Source: Pseudomonas veronii (GTDB taxonomy: Bacteria; Pseudomonadota; Gammaproteobacteria; Pseudomonadales; Pseudomonadaceae). Taken from it: 64,000 bases of DNA. The notes beneath the pieces were generated by a model, which worked only from the letters and a program-made list of their open reading frames with translations, was not told where the DNA came from and searched no databases. Shown here piece by piece: positions 25,095 through 34,712 of the stretch. The DNA lies in assembly GCF_001439695.1 (NCBI RefSeq), contig NZ_JYLL01000031.1:1-64000 (forward strand), written 5' to 3'. Position numbers and translations under genes: made by a program. Numbering within the stretch: position 1 is the stretch's first letter; each line of letters starts with the position of its first letter.

Positions 25095-26468
25095 TTACAG
25101 ATTCGTCCGGCGCGGTGGCACAGACACCACCGGTCGATCGGTAAACACCCTGTTGGCGCTGCGGCCCAGCCCATAAATCGCCAGGGCCGCCAGACCGGAA
25201 GGCACCACAAGCGCGGCAAACACTTGCGCGAAGGTCCAGCCCCAACTCAGCATCTGCGCGCCGGCAAAGGCGCTGAGGATCGCGCCAACACGACCGATAC
25301 CGCTCATCCAACTGGCGCCGGTTGCTCGCGCCTGCGTGGGGTAGAACGTGGCGGCCAGCGCATTCATGCCGACGCTCGCGCCATTGAGGCAAAACCCCAC
25401 CATCCAGGCAATCGAGCACAGCAGCACAAAGTGCCCCGTGGCCTGGCCGATCGCATAGATCACCGCACCGCTCAACATGAACACCGCCATCAGCACCCGG
25501 TATTTGTTCCAGCGATCCATTACCCAACCGACGCACAGCGCGCCTGCGGGTCCGCCGATCTGGAACATCGCGGTCACGATGGCCGCGTCCGCGACGCTAT
25601 AACCGCCGCCTTCTTTCACCAGGGTCGGTAACCAGCCGCTGAACAGGTAGACCAGAAACAACGCAAGGACATAACCGCTCCACAACATCAACGTGCCGAA
25701 GCGATAGGACGGGGACAATACGATCTGCATCGCCGAAGCGCGCATCAGCGGATGAGCCGGCAGGCAGAAGGTCGATTTCGCGTCGCTGACGCCCGGCGCG
25801 AGTTTTTCCACAATGGCGCGGATAGACGCGTTCGGCGCCTGCCTGGCGACCAGGAAGGCCACCGATTCAGGCAGTTTGAAATACAGCAGCGGCGCCACCA
25901 GCAGGGGCAAGACACCGCCCAGGATCAGCATGCTTTTCCAGCCGAAGGCCGGAATCATCCAGGCTGACAGAAAGCCGCCTGCCGCGGCGCCCAAGGAAAA
26001 CCCGCAAAACGCCACCGTGATCAGGAACGAACGACTGCGCTGCGGCGCGTACTCCGACACCAGGGTGCTGGCATTCGGCATGGCCGCGCCGAGCCCCAAG
26101 CCCGTCATGAAGCGCAGTACGACCATGGTATTGATGTCCGGGGAAAACGTCGTCGCCAGCGTCCACAGACCAAACATGAACACACTGCTCACCAGCACGA
26201 TCTTGCGTCCGTAACGGTCGGCCAGCGGCCCCGCGACCAGCGCACCGACAGCCAGGCCAATCAGCGCCGCACTCAACACCGGGCCCAACTGCTGGTGGCT
26301 CAAGCCCCAGTCCATTTTCAATTGCGGTGCGATAAAGCCCATGATTGCCACATCGAAGCCATCCAGGCCGATGATCAGGAAACCGAGAAATACGACCCAC
26401 TTCTGAAAGCCGCCAATGGCGCGACTGTTGATCAGCGCCTGGATGTCGATGGGTTGAGTTGTCAGCAT
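25095..26468 (-). CDS. AAHS-family aromatic acid/H+ symporter (MFS)
   Basis: The 457-residue protein has 12 predicted membrane helices. Helix 1 carries GLDGFDVAIMGFIAP, the DGxD-type motif of aromatic acid:H+ symporters such as PcaK and BenK, and the first loop has GPLADRYGRKIV, the MFS signature. AGAGGTGACTTTC precedes the ATG at 26468; the longer upstream frame lacks support. It is the last gene of the SDR/flavoprotein/NIPSNAP operon and probably imports its substrate. Confidence 0.88.
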   Translation of the reverse strand: MLTTQPIDIQALINSRAIGGFQKWVVFLGFLIIGLDGFDVAIMGFIAPQLKMDWGLSHQQLGPVLSAALIGLAVGALVAGPLADRYGRKIVLVSSVFMFGLWTLATTFSPDINTMVVLRFMTGLGLGAAMPNASTLVSEYAPQRSRSFLITVAFCGFSLGAAAGGFLSAWMIPAFGWKSMLILGGVLPLLVAPLLYFKLPESVAFLVARQAPNASIRAIVEKLAPGVSDAKSTFCLPAHPLMRASAMQIVLSPSYRFGTLMLWSGYVLALFLVYLFSGWLPTLVKEGGGYSVADAAIVTAMFQIGGPAGALCVGWVMDRWNKYRVLMAVFMLSGAVIYAIGQATGHFVLLCSIAWMVGFCLNGASVGMNALAATFYPTQARATGASWMSGIGRVGAILSAFAGAQMLSWGWTFAQVFAALVVPSGLAALAIYGLGRSANRVFTDRPVVSVPPRRTNL

Positions 26469-26551
26469 GAAAGTCACCTCTGTGTTGTGGGGGCGCCCAA
26501 CCACTGCGCCCGCTTTTTTATTGGGGTGAAACGAGGATCGCGACCGGCGGC

Positions 26552-26884
26552 TCAAGCGCTGCCGAGACTGTTGAACCGTACCGGACGGATAATCCGGGTT
26601 TCCTGAGCCAGGATCAGATGCGCCGATGCTTGCAGGTAGGCCGGGAAGCGGGGGTCGCCATCCCGCGCCTGGCTGCGGCGCTCGAAGTCATCGAGACTGT
26701 CGTAGCCCCAGAGGTGAACGACTTGGTTCAATGGGCCGATGCTGCTGGTATAAAAACCCAGCGGCGCGCCCAGATGCTCCAGCAAAATCGGCATTGCCAG
26801 ACGATCGAATACCTCGATGAACTCGCTCATGCCGCGTGGACGGATGGTGTAGATGCGGTGATCGATGACCGGTTTGTGAATCAT
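26552..26884 (-). CDS. NIPSNAP-family protein
   Basis: The 110-residue protein begins MIHKPVIDHRIYTIRPRGMSEFIEVF and continues through YTSSIGPLNQVVHLWGYDSLDDFERR, the alpha-beta dimeric ferredoxin-like pattern of NIPSNAP proteins. The NQVVHLW(G/E)Y block is diagnostic. Its ATG shares one base with the stop of the flavoprotein gene. Small NIPSNAP proteins are common in bacterial catabolic operons; a specific activity is not known, and a role as isomerase/decarboxylase-like accessory is inference. Confidence 0.82.
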   Translation of the reverse strand: MIHKPVIDHRIYTIRPRGMSEFIEVFDRLAMPILLEHLGAPLGFYTSSIGPLNQVVHLWGYDSLDDFERRSQARDGDPRFPAYLQASAHLILAQETRIIRPVRFNSLGSA

Positions 26885-28632
26885 CAGGCCACCTCCTGCT
26901 GGGGGGTGCCCGAAGCTTTTTCTGCAGCCACGCGAGCCAGGTGCAGGCCGGTGAGATAAGCGAAGGTCATGATCGGCCCGAGCGTGATCCCGGCAGCGGG
27001 ATAGTTGCCGCCCATGATGCTCGCCCGGTCGTTGCCCACCGCGTAAAGCCCATCGATCGCCTGGCCTTGTCGGTTGAGCACTTCGCCGCGCACGCTGGTG
27101 TTGATGCCATCGAAGGTGCCGAGGTCGCCCATGATCACTTTGAGGGCGTAGTAAGGGCCTTCGCCAATCGGCGCCACGCACGGATTCGGCAGGTTCTGCG
27201 GGTCGGCGAGGTAGCGGTTGAAGGTGGTGCTGCCACGGCCGAACTGCTGATCCACGCCCTGCCCCGCCGTGCGATTGTAGTCACGCACGGTCTGTTCCAA
27301 GCCGGCCGCGTCGAGCCCGGCGTTGCGCGCCAATTCAGCCAGGGTGCTGCCGCTGTGCAAGTAACCGTTGCGCAGCAATGGCGCGAGGGGCATCGGTGCC
27401 GGCTTGGCATAACCCAGCCCGTACTTGGCCATGGTCCGGCGGTCGCAGATCAACCACATGGCGGTTTCAGCCTGGTGGGCGCAGGCGTCAATCATTGCCG
27501 CGCCCACGTCGTGATACGAGTTGGACTCGTTGGTGAACCGTTGGCCATTGCGGGTCACGCCGATCACTCCGGGCTTGTAGCGATCGAGCAGATGCGGGAA
27601 GGCGGTGAACCTGCCGTTACCCATCGGCACTTTCGAGACGGGCATCCAGGCAGCAGGCGCCTTGAGCCGTATATCGACGGTGCCACCCAAGGCCTCGGCC
27701 ATGCGTGCGCCATCTCCGGTGTTGGTCTGCGGCACCGGGGAGAAATGCTCGCCACCGCGGCGCACATGGGGATAGGCCTGCTTCAACCGTTGCAGATCAT
27801 GGGAAAACCCACCGCTGGCCAGCACCACACCGTAGCGGGCTTCAAACCGCACTTCACCGCCCGCGGTCTGAGCGACCACGCCATTGACCCGGTCTGCGCT
27901 TTTCAACAATTGCTGCGCGCTGGTTTGCGTCAGAATCGGAATCCCCAGGTCCAGTGCCGATTTCGCCAGCCGCGCGGCCAAGGCATTGCCGCTGGTCACC
28001 TGAATGCCGCGCCGGTAAAGCAGCAACTCCTTGGCATGCGTCATCAAGCGCTTTGCGACATAGAGGAATGAGGTCAGGGATTTGGTGGCATTGAAGAAAT
28101 GCTTGAGGTCGGCATTCGACGAATTGAACATCATCCCAATGAACGTGATGGTTTTGAGCGGCGGCCGCAGGCGTGCCATGTCGGCCCCAAGCTTGCGGAT
28201 GTCGAAAGGCGCGGCGAGGATCGAACGGCCAATATCGACGCCACCGGCCACGTCCGGGTGATAGTCCGGATAGAGGGTGGGGACGAACTGGACCTCGGTC
28301 TCTCGCTGGAAAAAGTCGATCATCCGCGGCGCGTTATCGAGAAATGCATCGACGGCCTCGGCATCGTAGAAATCGCCCGTTTCGTGCTTCATATAGGTCA
28401 GCGCGGCCTCGCGGCTGTCCGGGATGCCGTTGGCCTGGGACAAGGCATTGCCGGGAATCCACAGCACCCCACCCGAGAAGGCGGTGGTGCCGCCGAAGAA
28501 CGCATCCTTTTCAATCACAATGACTTCCAGCCCCTGCTTGCGCGCCGTAATGGCGGTCGCCAGGCCACCGGCACCGGCGCCGATCACCAGTACGTCGCAC
28601 CGGCGGATCGCCGCGGTTGTTGTCGTCGTCAT
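26884..28632 (-). CDS. FAD-dependent oxidoreductase, 3-ketosteroid dehydrogenase-like
   Basis: The 582-residue flavoprotein of the fumarate reductase/KstD superfamily has an N-terminal FAD fold with LVIGAGAGGLATAITARKQG and VIEKDAFFGGTTAFSGGVLWIPGN, and a C-terminal FAD-binding block LYAVGNDRASIMGGNYPAAGITLGP. A substrate domain lies between. These enzymes dehydrogenate or reduce C-C bonds next to a carbonyl. The ATG at 28632 has GTGAGAC upstream; a GTG at 28644 would add four residues. The substrate is unknown, but the operon with an SDR and an aromatic acid transporter suggests a cyclic ketone or enone. Confidence 0.82.
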   Translation of the reverse strand: MTTTTTAAIRRCDVLVIGAGAGGLATAITARKQGLEVIVIEKDAFFGGTTAFSGGVLWIPGNALSQANGIPDSREAALTYMKHETGDFYDAEAVDAFLDNAPRMIDFFQRETEVQFVPTLYPDYHPDVAGGVDIGRSILAAPFDIRKLGADMARLRPPLKTITFIGMMFNSSNADLKHFFNATKSLTSFLYVAKRLMTHAKELLLYRRGIQVTSGNALAARLAKSALDLGIPILTQTSAQQLLKSADRVNGVVAQTAGGEVRFEARYGVVLASGGFSHDLQRLKQAYPHVRRGGEHFSPVPQTNTGDGARMAEALGGTVDIRLKAPAAWMPVSKVPMGNGRFTAFPHLLDRYKPGVIGVTRNGQRFTNESNSYHDVGAAMIDACAHQAETAMWLICDRRTMAKYGLGYAKPAPMPLAPLLRNGYLHSGSTLAELARNAGLDAAGLEQTVRDYNRTAGQGVDQQFGRGSTTFNRYLADPQNLPNPCVAPIGEGPYYALKVIMGDLGTFDGINTSVRGEVLNRQGQAIDGLYAVGNDRASIMGGNYPAAGITLGPIMTFAYLTGLHLARVAAEKASGTPQQEVA

Positions 28633-28747
28633 AGTCAGTCTCACTCGGTAAAAGCCAGCCGAACGGCAGCCGTCGTCGCCATCGACAGCACGACAGGCGA
28701 GGGTTCGCTGGGGGATTCGGAGTCGACCGTCATCGGCCGAACGGAGG

Positions 28748-29587
28748 TCAGGCCTGGCGGCTGATCGTGGGTGATTCGTAGCCGGGGCGAGGGATCAACG
28801 CCATCAACATACTTTCCAGGCCTCCATCGACGGTCAACTCGGCAGCGTTGACATAACCTGCCCGCGGGCTCGCAAGGAACAGGACGGCATCGGCTATGTC
28901 CTGCGGCTCGCCGATCCGCTGGTTGGCGGTCATCGCCTTGCGCTCTTGCTCGACCTTGGGATCGGCGTAGAACGCTGCCGACAGCGGCGTGCGGATCAGG
29001 CCCGGGCAGATGGCATTGCTGCGGATGCCCCGCGGCCCCCACTCCGCCGCTATCTGCCGAGAAAGCATGGCGACCCCGGCCTTGGCTGTACTGTAGGCAC
29101 CGCTGAAGGTTTGCGGGTAATGCGCGGCGATTGACGCGATATGCACGATGCTGCCGCTTTGTCGGGCCAGCATCAGGCGCCCGAACGCCTGGGCACACAG
29201 CAGATAGCCCGTCAGGTTGACCGACAGCACCTGGTTCCATTCGTCCAGGGTCAGCGTTTCAAGGGCCCCGGCCTGCAGCACGCTGGCGTTGTTGATCAGC
29301 ACATCGCAACGCCCATGGAGCGCCTGCACTTGCTCCGCGGCCTGTTGCACGCTAAAGGGATCGGCAATATCGCAGTGCAACACCGAGACATCCGCTTCAC
29401 TGTTTTTCGCCAGCTCGGCGGCCAGTTCACGGCATTTCCGTTCGTCGCGATCGAGCAGCACCACATGGGCATTCTGGCTAACCAGCGCGGCGGCGATCGC
29501 AGCGCCGATACCGCCAGCCGCGCCAGTGAGGACACAGACTTTGGCCTCGAGGTTCAGCCAGTTTTTCGGCAGGTCGTTATTATTCAT
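28748..29587 (-). CDS. short-chain dehydrogenase/reductase
   Basis: The 279-residue classical SDR has the cofactor motif TGAAGGIGAAIAAAL (about 24-38), NNAS, a catalytic Ser in HIASIAA, the YxxxK pair in YSTAKAG, and ICPGLIRTPL. The segment DRDERKCREL after beta-2 favours NAD(H). GGAGATAACA precedes the ATG at 29587. It is the first gene of the minus-strand operon and is divergent from an AraC regulator 204 bases away. Confidence 0.88.
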   Translation of the reverse strand: MNNNDLPKNWLNLEAKVCVLTGAAGGIGAAIAAALVSQNAHVVLLDRDERKCRELAAELAKNSEADVSVLHCDIADPFSVQQAAEQVQALHGRCDVLINNASVLQAGALETLTLDEWNQVLSVNLTGYLLCAQAFGRLMLARQSGSIVHIASIAAHYPQTFSGAYSTAKAGVAMLSRQIAAEWGPRGIRSNAICPGLIRTPLSAAFYADPKVEQERKAMTANQRIGEPQDIADAVLFLASPRAGYVNAAELTVDGGLESMLMALIPRPGYESPTISRQA

Positions 29588-29791
29588 TGTTATCTCCAAC
29601 ACGCATTTCAAGACAGTTCGCCCACTGCATGGCAAGCAGCAGGCGAGGCTCAGCATAGAAGCGTGGGACGACTCACAAGAATGGACAAAACCTTCAACCG
29701 TAGAGACTTTTACGACAAATCAGCGGCAAATTGCCCTACGCGCGGATTCTTCGCTAAGGTAGAAAACACGTGCCTGTAGACCATAAGAATA

Positions 29792-30685
29792 ATGAACAAG
29801 ATTCCCAGCTATGCCCTGTACGGCGAGGCGGCGGCGCCGATATGGCACGACTCCCTGCATGTCGAGTCAATCTCCCTGCGCTCCGGCGCCTATAACTGGG
29901 AGATCGCCGCTCATCGCCACGATGGGTTGTTGCAGATGCTGTACCTGCAAAGCGGCGAAGGCGAGGTGCTGCTGGACAACCAGCGGGTCGAGGTCAAGGC
30001 CCCGTGCCTGCTGTTCATCCCTGAGCAGATCGTGCATGGCTTCGCCTGGCACGGCCGGGTCGAAGGGCATGTGATCACCGCCGTCCAACACCCGCTGGAA
30101 AGCATCGTCCAAGTGCTCTCCCCTGGCCTGTTACCGCAGATCCAGAAACCCTGCGTAGTCGCCCTGCCGCACTGGGCGCCGGCCGATGATCCGCTGGAGC
30201 CTCTGTATCGGGCGTTGTACGGCGAATACCACGGACGCGGTCGGGAACACATCGCGTGCAGCATGTCGTTATTGTTGGCGCTGGTGATTCAGATGCTGCG
30301 CCTGAGCGAGTACAGCCACGACCTGCATGCACACCGTCATGATCGACGCAGCCAGCAGGTCATTGCCTTTCGCGAGCTGGTGAACAGGCACTTTCGCGAG
30401 CATCTTTCGCTGCATGACTATGCCGGTTTCCTGGGGGTCACCGTCGTCACATTGGGCCGGCTGTGCCACGAACAACTCGGCATGACCCCCATGACCCTGA
30501 TCAACGCCCGGCTGATCCTCGAAGCCAAACGCGAGCTGGCCCATTCGGCCCAAAGCGTGAAGCAGATTGCCCATGGCATGGGCTTTTCCGATGTCGGTTA
30601 CTTCAGCCGTTTTTTCCGCAAGCACGCCCAGTGCAGCCCGAGTGAATTCCGCCTTCAAACCCAAGCCACACGTCACGCAACGTGA
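29792..30685 (+). CDS. AraC-family transcriptional regulator
   Basis: The 297-residue protein has an N-terminal cupin sensor domain (about 25-110, with HRHDGLLQMLYLQSGEGEVLL and FIPEQIVHGF) and a C-terminal double helix-turn-helix (about 195-290, ending in FSDVGYFSRFFRKHAQCSPSEFR). The domain order resembles the PobC/HpaA-type regulators of hydroxyaromatic degradation. It is divergent from the SDR operon and upstream of the SphA-like gene, so it may control both. Confidence 0.87.
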   Translation: MNKIPSYALYGEAAAPIWHDSLHVESISLRSGAYNWEIAAHRHDGLLQMLYLQSGEGEVLLDNQRVEVKAPCLLFIPEQIVHGFAWHGRVEGHVITAVQHPLESIVQVLSPGLLPQIQKPCVVALPHWAPADDPLEPLYRALYGEYHGRGREHIACSMSLLLALVIQMLRLSEYSHDLHAHRHDRRSQQVIAFRELVNRHFREHLSLHDYAGFLGVTVVTLGRLCHEQLGMTPMTLINARLILEAKRELAHSAQSVKQIAHGMGFSDVGYFSRFFRKHAQCSPSEFRLQTQATRHAT

Positions 30686-30799
30686 CGCTCTCAGTCAACT
30701 CTGACCGTTGTGTTCAAGCAACCCGAAAGCTCGAGAATTAAAGTTGAAGCGCCAGGGGAAGCTACCCCAGCTCACAACTCCAATAATAGAGCGACGTCA

Positions 30800-31792
30800 A
30801 TGAGACTGACACAATCCTTGCCAGCGTGCCTGACACTCAGCTTCGTATCACTTGCCGTCTTTGCGGCAGAGGGCCCTCCTCCCCCCTCCGTGAGCCAACC
30901 CAGCGGTATCAACCTGGGCGGTACCAGCTTTTATGATGGGTTCGCAGGCCCCCCCGGGCTAACGCATCAGACCTATCTGAAGTTCAGTACATCCAGCAGC
31001 GTTCGTGACAATGGCGGCAAGGACAACCGCAACTTCGATAACCCGAAGATCAACGTCATTACCCTGATCAACCAATTCAGCTATTACTCGCCCGACACCA
31101 TCGGCGGCGGCGCGCACTTGGGCTGGAGCCTTTTGGTGCCCGTGGTCTCCCTGGACGGCGACTTTGGCGACAACGGCGTAAAGCTCAAGGACAACGGCGT
31201 CGGCCTGGGCGACGTCACTGTCGGCCCGCAGATCCAGTTCGATCCGATCGTCAACGCCGAAGGCCGGCCGGTGTTTGTGCAGCGCGTGGCCTTCGATACG
31301 ATCCTGCCCACCGGCAAGTACGACAAACACAAGGACTTGAATCCCGGCTCCAATTACTTCTCCTTCAACCCCTACTGGGCCGCGACCCTGATGCCGGCGC
31401 CGCGCTGGGAAGTGAGTTGGCGCTTGAATTACTTGTACAACTTCAAGAACAACGACCCGGCAAGCAGTTCGGCGCAGTTCTTTGAAGGGCGGCCGGTGCA
31501 CGACACCCAATCGGGTCAATCGGCGTGGGCCAACTTTACGGCTTCGTATGAGGTGTTCCCGAAGGTTTCAGTCGGGATCAACGGCTATTACTTCAGGCAG
31601 ATTTCCGATGACCAGGTCAACGGCGACCGCCTGAGCAATTCTCGGGAAAAAGTACTGGGCATTGGCCCCGGCCTCTTCTGGAAAATGACCGAAGACCAGG
31701 CCTTTTGGCTCAATACCTATAAAGAGACCGGCGTGGAAAACCGCAGCAAGACGGATTACGCCGTGCAGGTCCGCTACGTTCACAAGTTCTGA
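30800..31792 (+). CDS. SphA-like outer-membrane protein (phenol MetA-pathway family)
   Basis: The 330-residue protein has a signal peptide (about 1-23, cleaved after VFA) and then an aromatic-rich, alternating beta-strand sequence ending in VRYVHKF, as in outer-membrane barrels. The segments GGTSFYDGFAGPPG and FDTILPTGKYDKH fit the Phenol_MetA_deg/SphA family, whose members accompany aromatic-degradation genes and are thought to admit hydrophobic substrates. The ATG at 30800 is preferred because it starts the signal peptide; the upstream frame is not signal-like. Confidence 0.8.
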   Translation: MRLTQSLPACLTLSFVSLAVFAAEGPPPPSVSQPSGINLGGTSFYDGFAGPPGLTHQTYLKFSTSSSVRDNGGKDNRNFDNPKINVITLINQFSYYSPDTIGGGAHLGWSLLVPVVSLDGDFGDNGVKLKDNGVGLGDVTVGPQIQFDPIVNAEGRPVFVQRVAFDTILPTGKYDKHKDLNPGSNYFSFNPYWAATLMPAPRWEVSWRLNYLYNFKNNDPASSSAQFFEGRPVHDTQSGQSAWANFTASYEVFPKVSVGINGYYFRQISDDQVNGDRLSNSREKVLGIGPGLFWKMTEDQAFWLNTYKETGVENRSKTDYAVQVRYVHKF

Positions 31793-31807
31793 CTGAGGTG
31801 ATATGCG

Positions 31808-32989
31808 ATGAATGCGCTCGACTCCATCGACAGCAAGAAATCACTGGGCGCTATTTGCCTGATGATGGTCATTTCCCTGGGAACGCTGCAGATCCAGCCG
31901 ATCCTGGGCGGCGCGTTGATTGATCAACTGGGGCTGCCGCTCAATGCCATCGGCGCGATCTTCGCCGCCGAGTTGATTGCGATGGCCATCGCCTGCGGCG
32001 TCTGTGCTCTGTTCATGGCACGGGTCGACCGCCGCCGCTTTGCGCTGGTGGCCTTGCTGATCCTGGCCGCCGGCAACCTGGCGAGCACACAACTGCACAG
32101 CCAGGCCTGGCTGATGGTGTTCAGGATCATCTGCGGCGCCAGCGGTGGCGCGGTCATGGCGGTGGTGTATGCGACTGCGGCGCTGCGCAGGTCGAAAGAC
32201 GCGACATTCGCCGTGATCAATATCGGCAACCTGCTCTGGGGCATGCTGCTGGTGACGTCCATGCCCATGCTCTTGCAGGCGTTTGGCGTGCAGGGCGCGT
32301 TTTCCTTGCTGGCCATCACCAGCCTGTTCGCGGCGCTGGGTTGCTGGAAAATCCCCAGGCACTACCCTGACGCCCATCGCATCGCCCAGGGTGCGGCTCA
32401 GCCGTTCGGGCTGACTGCCGTACTGCTGATCCTGTTGTTTGCACTGTTGTTTTTTGGGCACTCCGCGCTGTGGGTGTATCAGGAACGAATTGGCAAAAGT
32501 ATTGGCCTGGAACCCCAGCAGATCGGCGCCATCCTCGGCGGCAGCATCCTTGCCGGCGCCCTGGGCGCCGGGCTCTCCGGGCTGTTGGGGCGCCGCCTGG
32601 GTTTGCTGTTTCCGCAACTGCTGAGCTTTGGCACCGCGTTGCTGGCGACCCTGGTGATGGTCTATGGCGACAGCACCGTCGCGTTCGCCGCCACGGCGTG
32701 CCTGATCCATATGGTGTGGTTTTTCAGCCTGCCCTACCTGCTGTCGATGGCGGCCGAACTGGACCCTTCCGGTCGATTGGCCGGCCTGGGCAACGCGGCG
32801 ATTTTTGTCGGCCAAGGGCTGGGCCCGTTCGGTGCCGCGCTGGTGGTCGGCGAAGGGCATTTCCGGGCCGTGGGGTGGCTGGCAGCCTCGGCGTATGGAG
32901 TGGCCTTGATCATTTCGTGCCTGGTGGTGGCGCGCTTTCGTCGAGGCCTCAAACCGCGCGCGCCGGCCCTGTCGCCACAATCTGCCTGA
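31808..32989 (+). CDS. MFS transporter
   Basis: The 393-residue protein has about 12 hydrophobic helices, with a cytoplasmic loop MARVDRRRFALVALL in the position of the MFS signature and a GLLGRRLGLLF loop in the second half. It starts 15 bases after the SphA-like gene, so the two are probably co-transcribed with the carotenoid oxygenase gene 45 bases downstream. It likely moves the substrate of that enzyme or its aromatic products across the inner membrane. Its subfamily is unclear; it lacks the AAHS DGxD motif. Confidence 0.82.
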   Translation: MNALDSIDSKKSLGAICLMMVISLGTLQIQPILGGALIDQLGLPLNAIGAIFAAELIAMAIACGVCALFMARVDRRRFALVALLILAAGNLASTQLHSQAWLMVFRIICGASGGAVMAVVYATAALRRSKDATFAVINIGNLLWGMLLVTSMPMLLQAFGVQGAFSLLAITSLFAALGCWKIPRHYPDAHRIAQGAAQPFGLTAVLLILLFALLFFGHSALWVYQERIGKSIGLEPQQIGAILGGSILAGALGAGLSGLLGRRLGLLFPQLLSFGTALLATLVMVYGDSTVAFAATACLIHMVWFFSLPYLLSMAAELDPSGRLAGLGNAAIFVGQGLGPFGAALVVGEGHFRAVGWLAASAYGVALIISCLVVARFRRGLKPRAPALSPQSA

Positions 32990-33034
32990 ATACCCTGCCC
33001 TGACGTGAACCCACTGGATCAATGAGATGACGCG

Positions 33035-34480
33035 ATGAATATTCCATTTCCCAAAACCCCCGAGTTTTCCGGCGCGCTGTATACCCCCAGCCGCGTAGAA
33101 GCCGACGTATTCGACCTGGAGATCGAAGGCGCTGTGCCTGAGGCGATCCGCGGGACCTTTTATCAAGTCTCGCCGGACCCGCAATACCCGCCCATGCTGG
33201 GCACGGATATCTTCTTCAACGGCGACGCCATGGTCAGCGGCTTCTATTTTGCCGATGGCAAGGTCTCGTTGCGTCGGCGCTATGTGCTCACCGATCGCCT
33301 GGTCGCCCAGCGCCGTGAAGGGCGTTCGCTCAACGGCGTCTATCGCAATGCCTACACCAACGACGCGCTCGCGGCAAAAAACAACACCACGGCCAACACC
33401 TCGGTGATCCCGCATAACAACGTCCTGCTGGCACTCAAGGAAGATGCCATGCCGTGGGCACTGGACCCGCAGACGCTGGAGACCCTCGGCGAGTGGAATT
33501 TCGACGGGCAGATCGACTCAGCCACCTTCACCGCCCATCCCAAGCTCGACCCGGTGACCGGAAACCTGCTGGCCTTCAGCTACGAAGCCAAAGGCGACGG
33601 CACACCCGACATGGCGTATTTCGAAATTTCGCCGCAGGGCAAACTGCTGCACCAGATCTGGTTCCAGGCGCCCTACGCCGCCATGGTCCACGACTTCGCG
33701 GTCACCGAGCATTATGTGGTGTTCCCGCTGATCCCCCTGACGGTGGACGTCGAGCGCATGAAACAAGGCGGCCAGCATTTCCAGTGGCAGCCCGAACTGC
33801 CCCAGCTGTTTGCCGTGGTGCCCCGCCACGGGGACGCGCGCGAGGTGCGTTGGTTCAAAGGGCCCAAGGACGGCTTCCAGGGCCATACCCTGAACGCGTT
33901 CGACGAAGACGGTAAAGTCTATGTGGACATGCCGGTCACCGGCGGCAACGTCTTTTACTTCTTTCCCCAGGCGGACGGTTTCGTACCGCCGCCGGAAACC
34001 CTGGCGGCCAGCCTGATGCGCTGGGTCTTTGACCTGAGCAGCGCACAGGACGAACTGCAACCGCAGGCGCTGACGGACTATCCCTGTGAATTTCCCCGCT
34101 GCGATGACCGTTACATAGGCCGCAAATATGAACACGGATTCCTGCTCGCCTTTGATCCGCAGCGGCCGTATAACTCGGCGAATGGCCCGATGCCGTTTCA
34201 GTTCTTCAACCTGCTGGCTCACATCAACCTGACAACCGGTGTCACCGACGCATGGTTTCCCGGTGACAGCGGGTGCTTTCAGGAACCCATTTTCATTCCA
34301 CGCTCCGCCGCGGCAGCGGAAGGCGATGGCTACGTGGTCTGCCTGCTCAACCTGATTGTCGAAGGGCGCAGTGAACTGGTGGTGCTGGACTCCACTGACA
34401 TGGCGGCCGGCCCCATCGCCCGCATCAAAGTCCCATTCCGTATGCGGATGTCGCTGCACGGCTGCTGGGCACCGCGCTAA
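33035..34480 (+). CDS. carotenoid oxygenase-family dioxygenase, lignostilbene/isoeugenol type
   Basis: The 481-residue non-heme iron enzyme has the seven-bladed propeller family pattern and all four iron-binding histidines: His168 (TAHPKLDP), His219 (MVHDFAVTEH), His284 (GHTLNAFDEDG) and His475 (LHGCW). Segments such as EADVFDLEIEG, NTSVIPHNN, ALDPQTLET and PIARIKVPFR resemble the lignostilbene dioxygenase/isoeugenol monooxygenase group rather than carotenoid cleavers. The enzyme would cleave a C=C bond conjugated to an aromatic ring, yielding an aldehyde for the aldehyde dehydrogenase downstream. The substrate is inference. Confidence 0.85.
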   Translation: MNIPFPKTPEFSGALYTPSRVEADVFDLEIEGAVPEAIRGTFYQVSPDPQYPPMLGTDIFFNGDAMVSGFYFADGKVSLRRRYVLTDRLVAQRREGRSLNGVYRNAYTNDALAAKNNTTANTSVIPHNNVLLALKEDAMPWALDPQTLETLGEWNFDGQIDSATFTAHPKLDPVTGNLLAFSYEAKGDGTPDMAYFEISPQGKLLHQIWFQAPYAAMVHDFAVTEHYVVFPLIPLTVDVERMKQGGQHFQWQPELPQLFAVVPRHGDAREVRWFKGPKDGFQGHTLNAFDEDGKVYVDMPVTGGNVFYFFPQADGFVPPPETLAASLMRWVFDLSSAQDELQPQALTDYPCEFPRCDDRYIGRKYEHGFLLAFDPQRPYNSANGPMPFQFFNLLAHINLTTGVTDAWFPGDSGCFQEPIFIPRSAAAAEGDGYVVCLLNLIVEGRSELVVLDSTDMAAGPIARIKVPFRMRMSLHGCWAPR

Positions 34481-34614
34481 ATCGGCATAGCGTTCCCCTC
34501 CCCTCCAATAGCCACGCCCGTAGCCATCCACATACTGGAATGGCACGGGCTGCTTGGCGTTTCAGGCAGCAATCCGATCACCGAACAGAAAAATAACATT
34601 TATTCCGAAATGCA

Positions 34615-34632
34615 GGATTTATACAAAAATCC
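34615..34632. promoter_or_regulatory. candidate IclR operator before the FAH operon
   Basis: GGATTT-ATACAA-AAATCC is a dyad with six-base arms in an AT-rich stretch about 80 bases before the FAH-family gene. A third GGATT lies at 34642. The regulator gene of the IclR family is the second gene of the operon that starts here. The assignment is positional inference. Confidence 0.4.
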
Positions 34633-34712
34633 CACTTTACAGGATTAATTCGCAAGACTAGATTGAGCCCATTGCAGCCCATCTCACGCTCCCCTTTCCG
34701 AGAGGACACTTC

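Noticed and set aside
23551..25536. A 661-codon minus-strand frame
   Set aside because: It runs antisense through the chemoreceptor and into the MFS gene, has no domain-like sequence, and no ribosome-binding site.
31841..33415. A 524-codon minus-strand frame
   Set aside because: Its sequence is dominated by His/Gln/Arg, the usual look of an antisense shadow, and it overlaps two recognisable genes on the plus strand.
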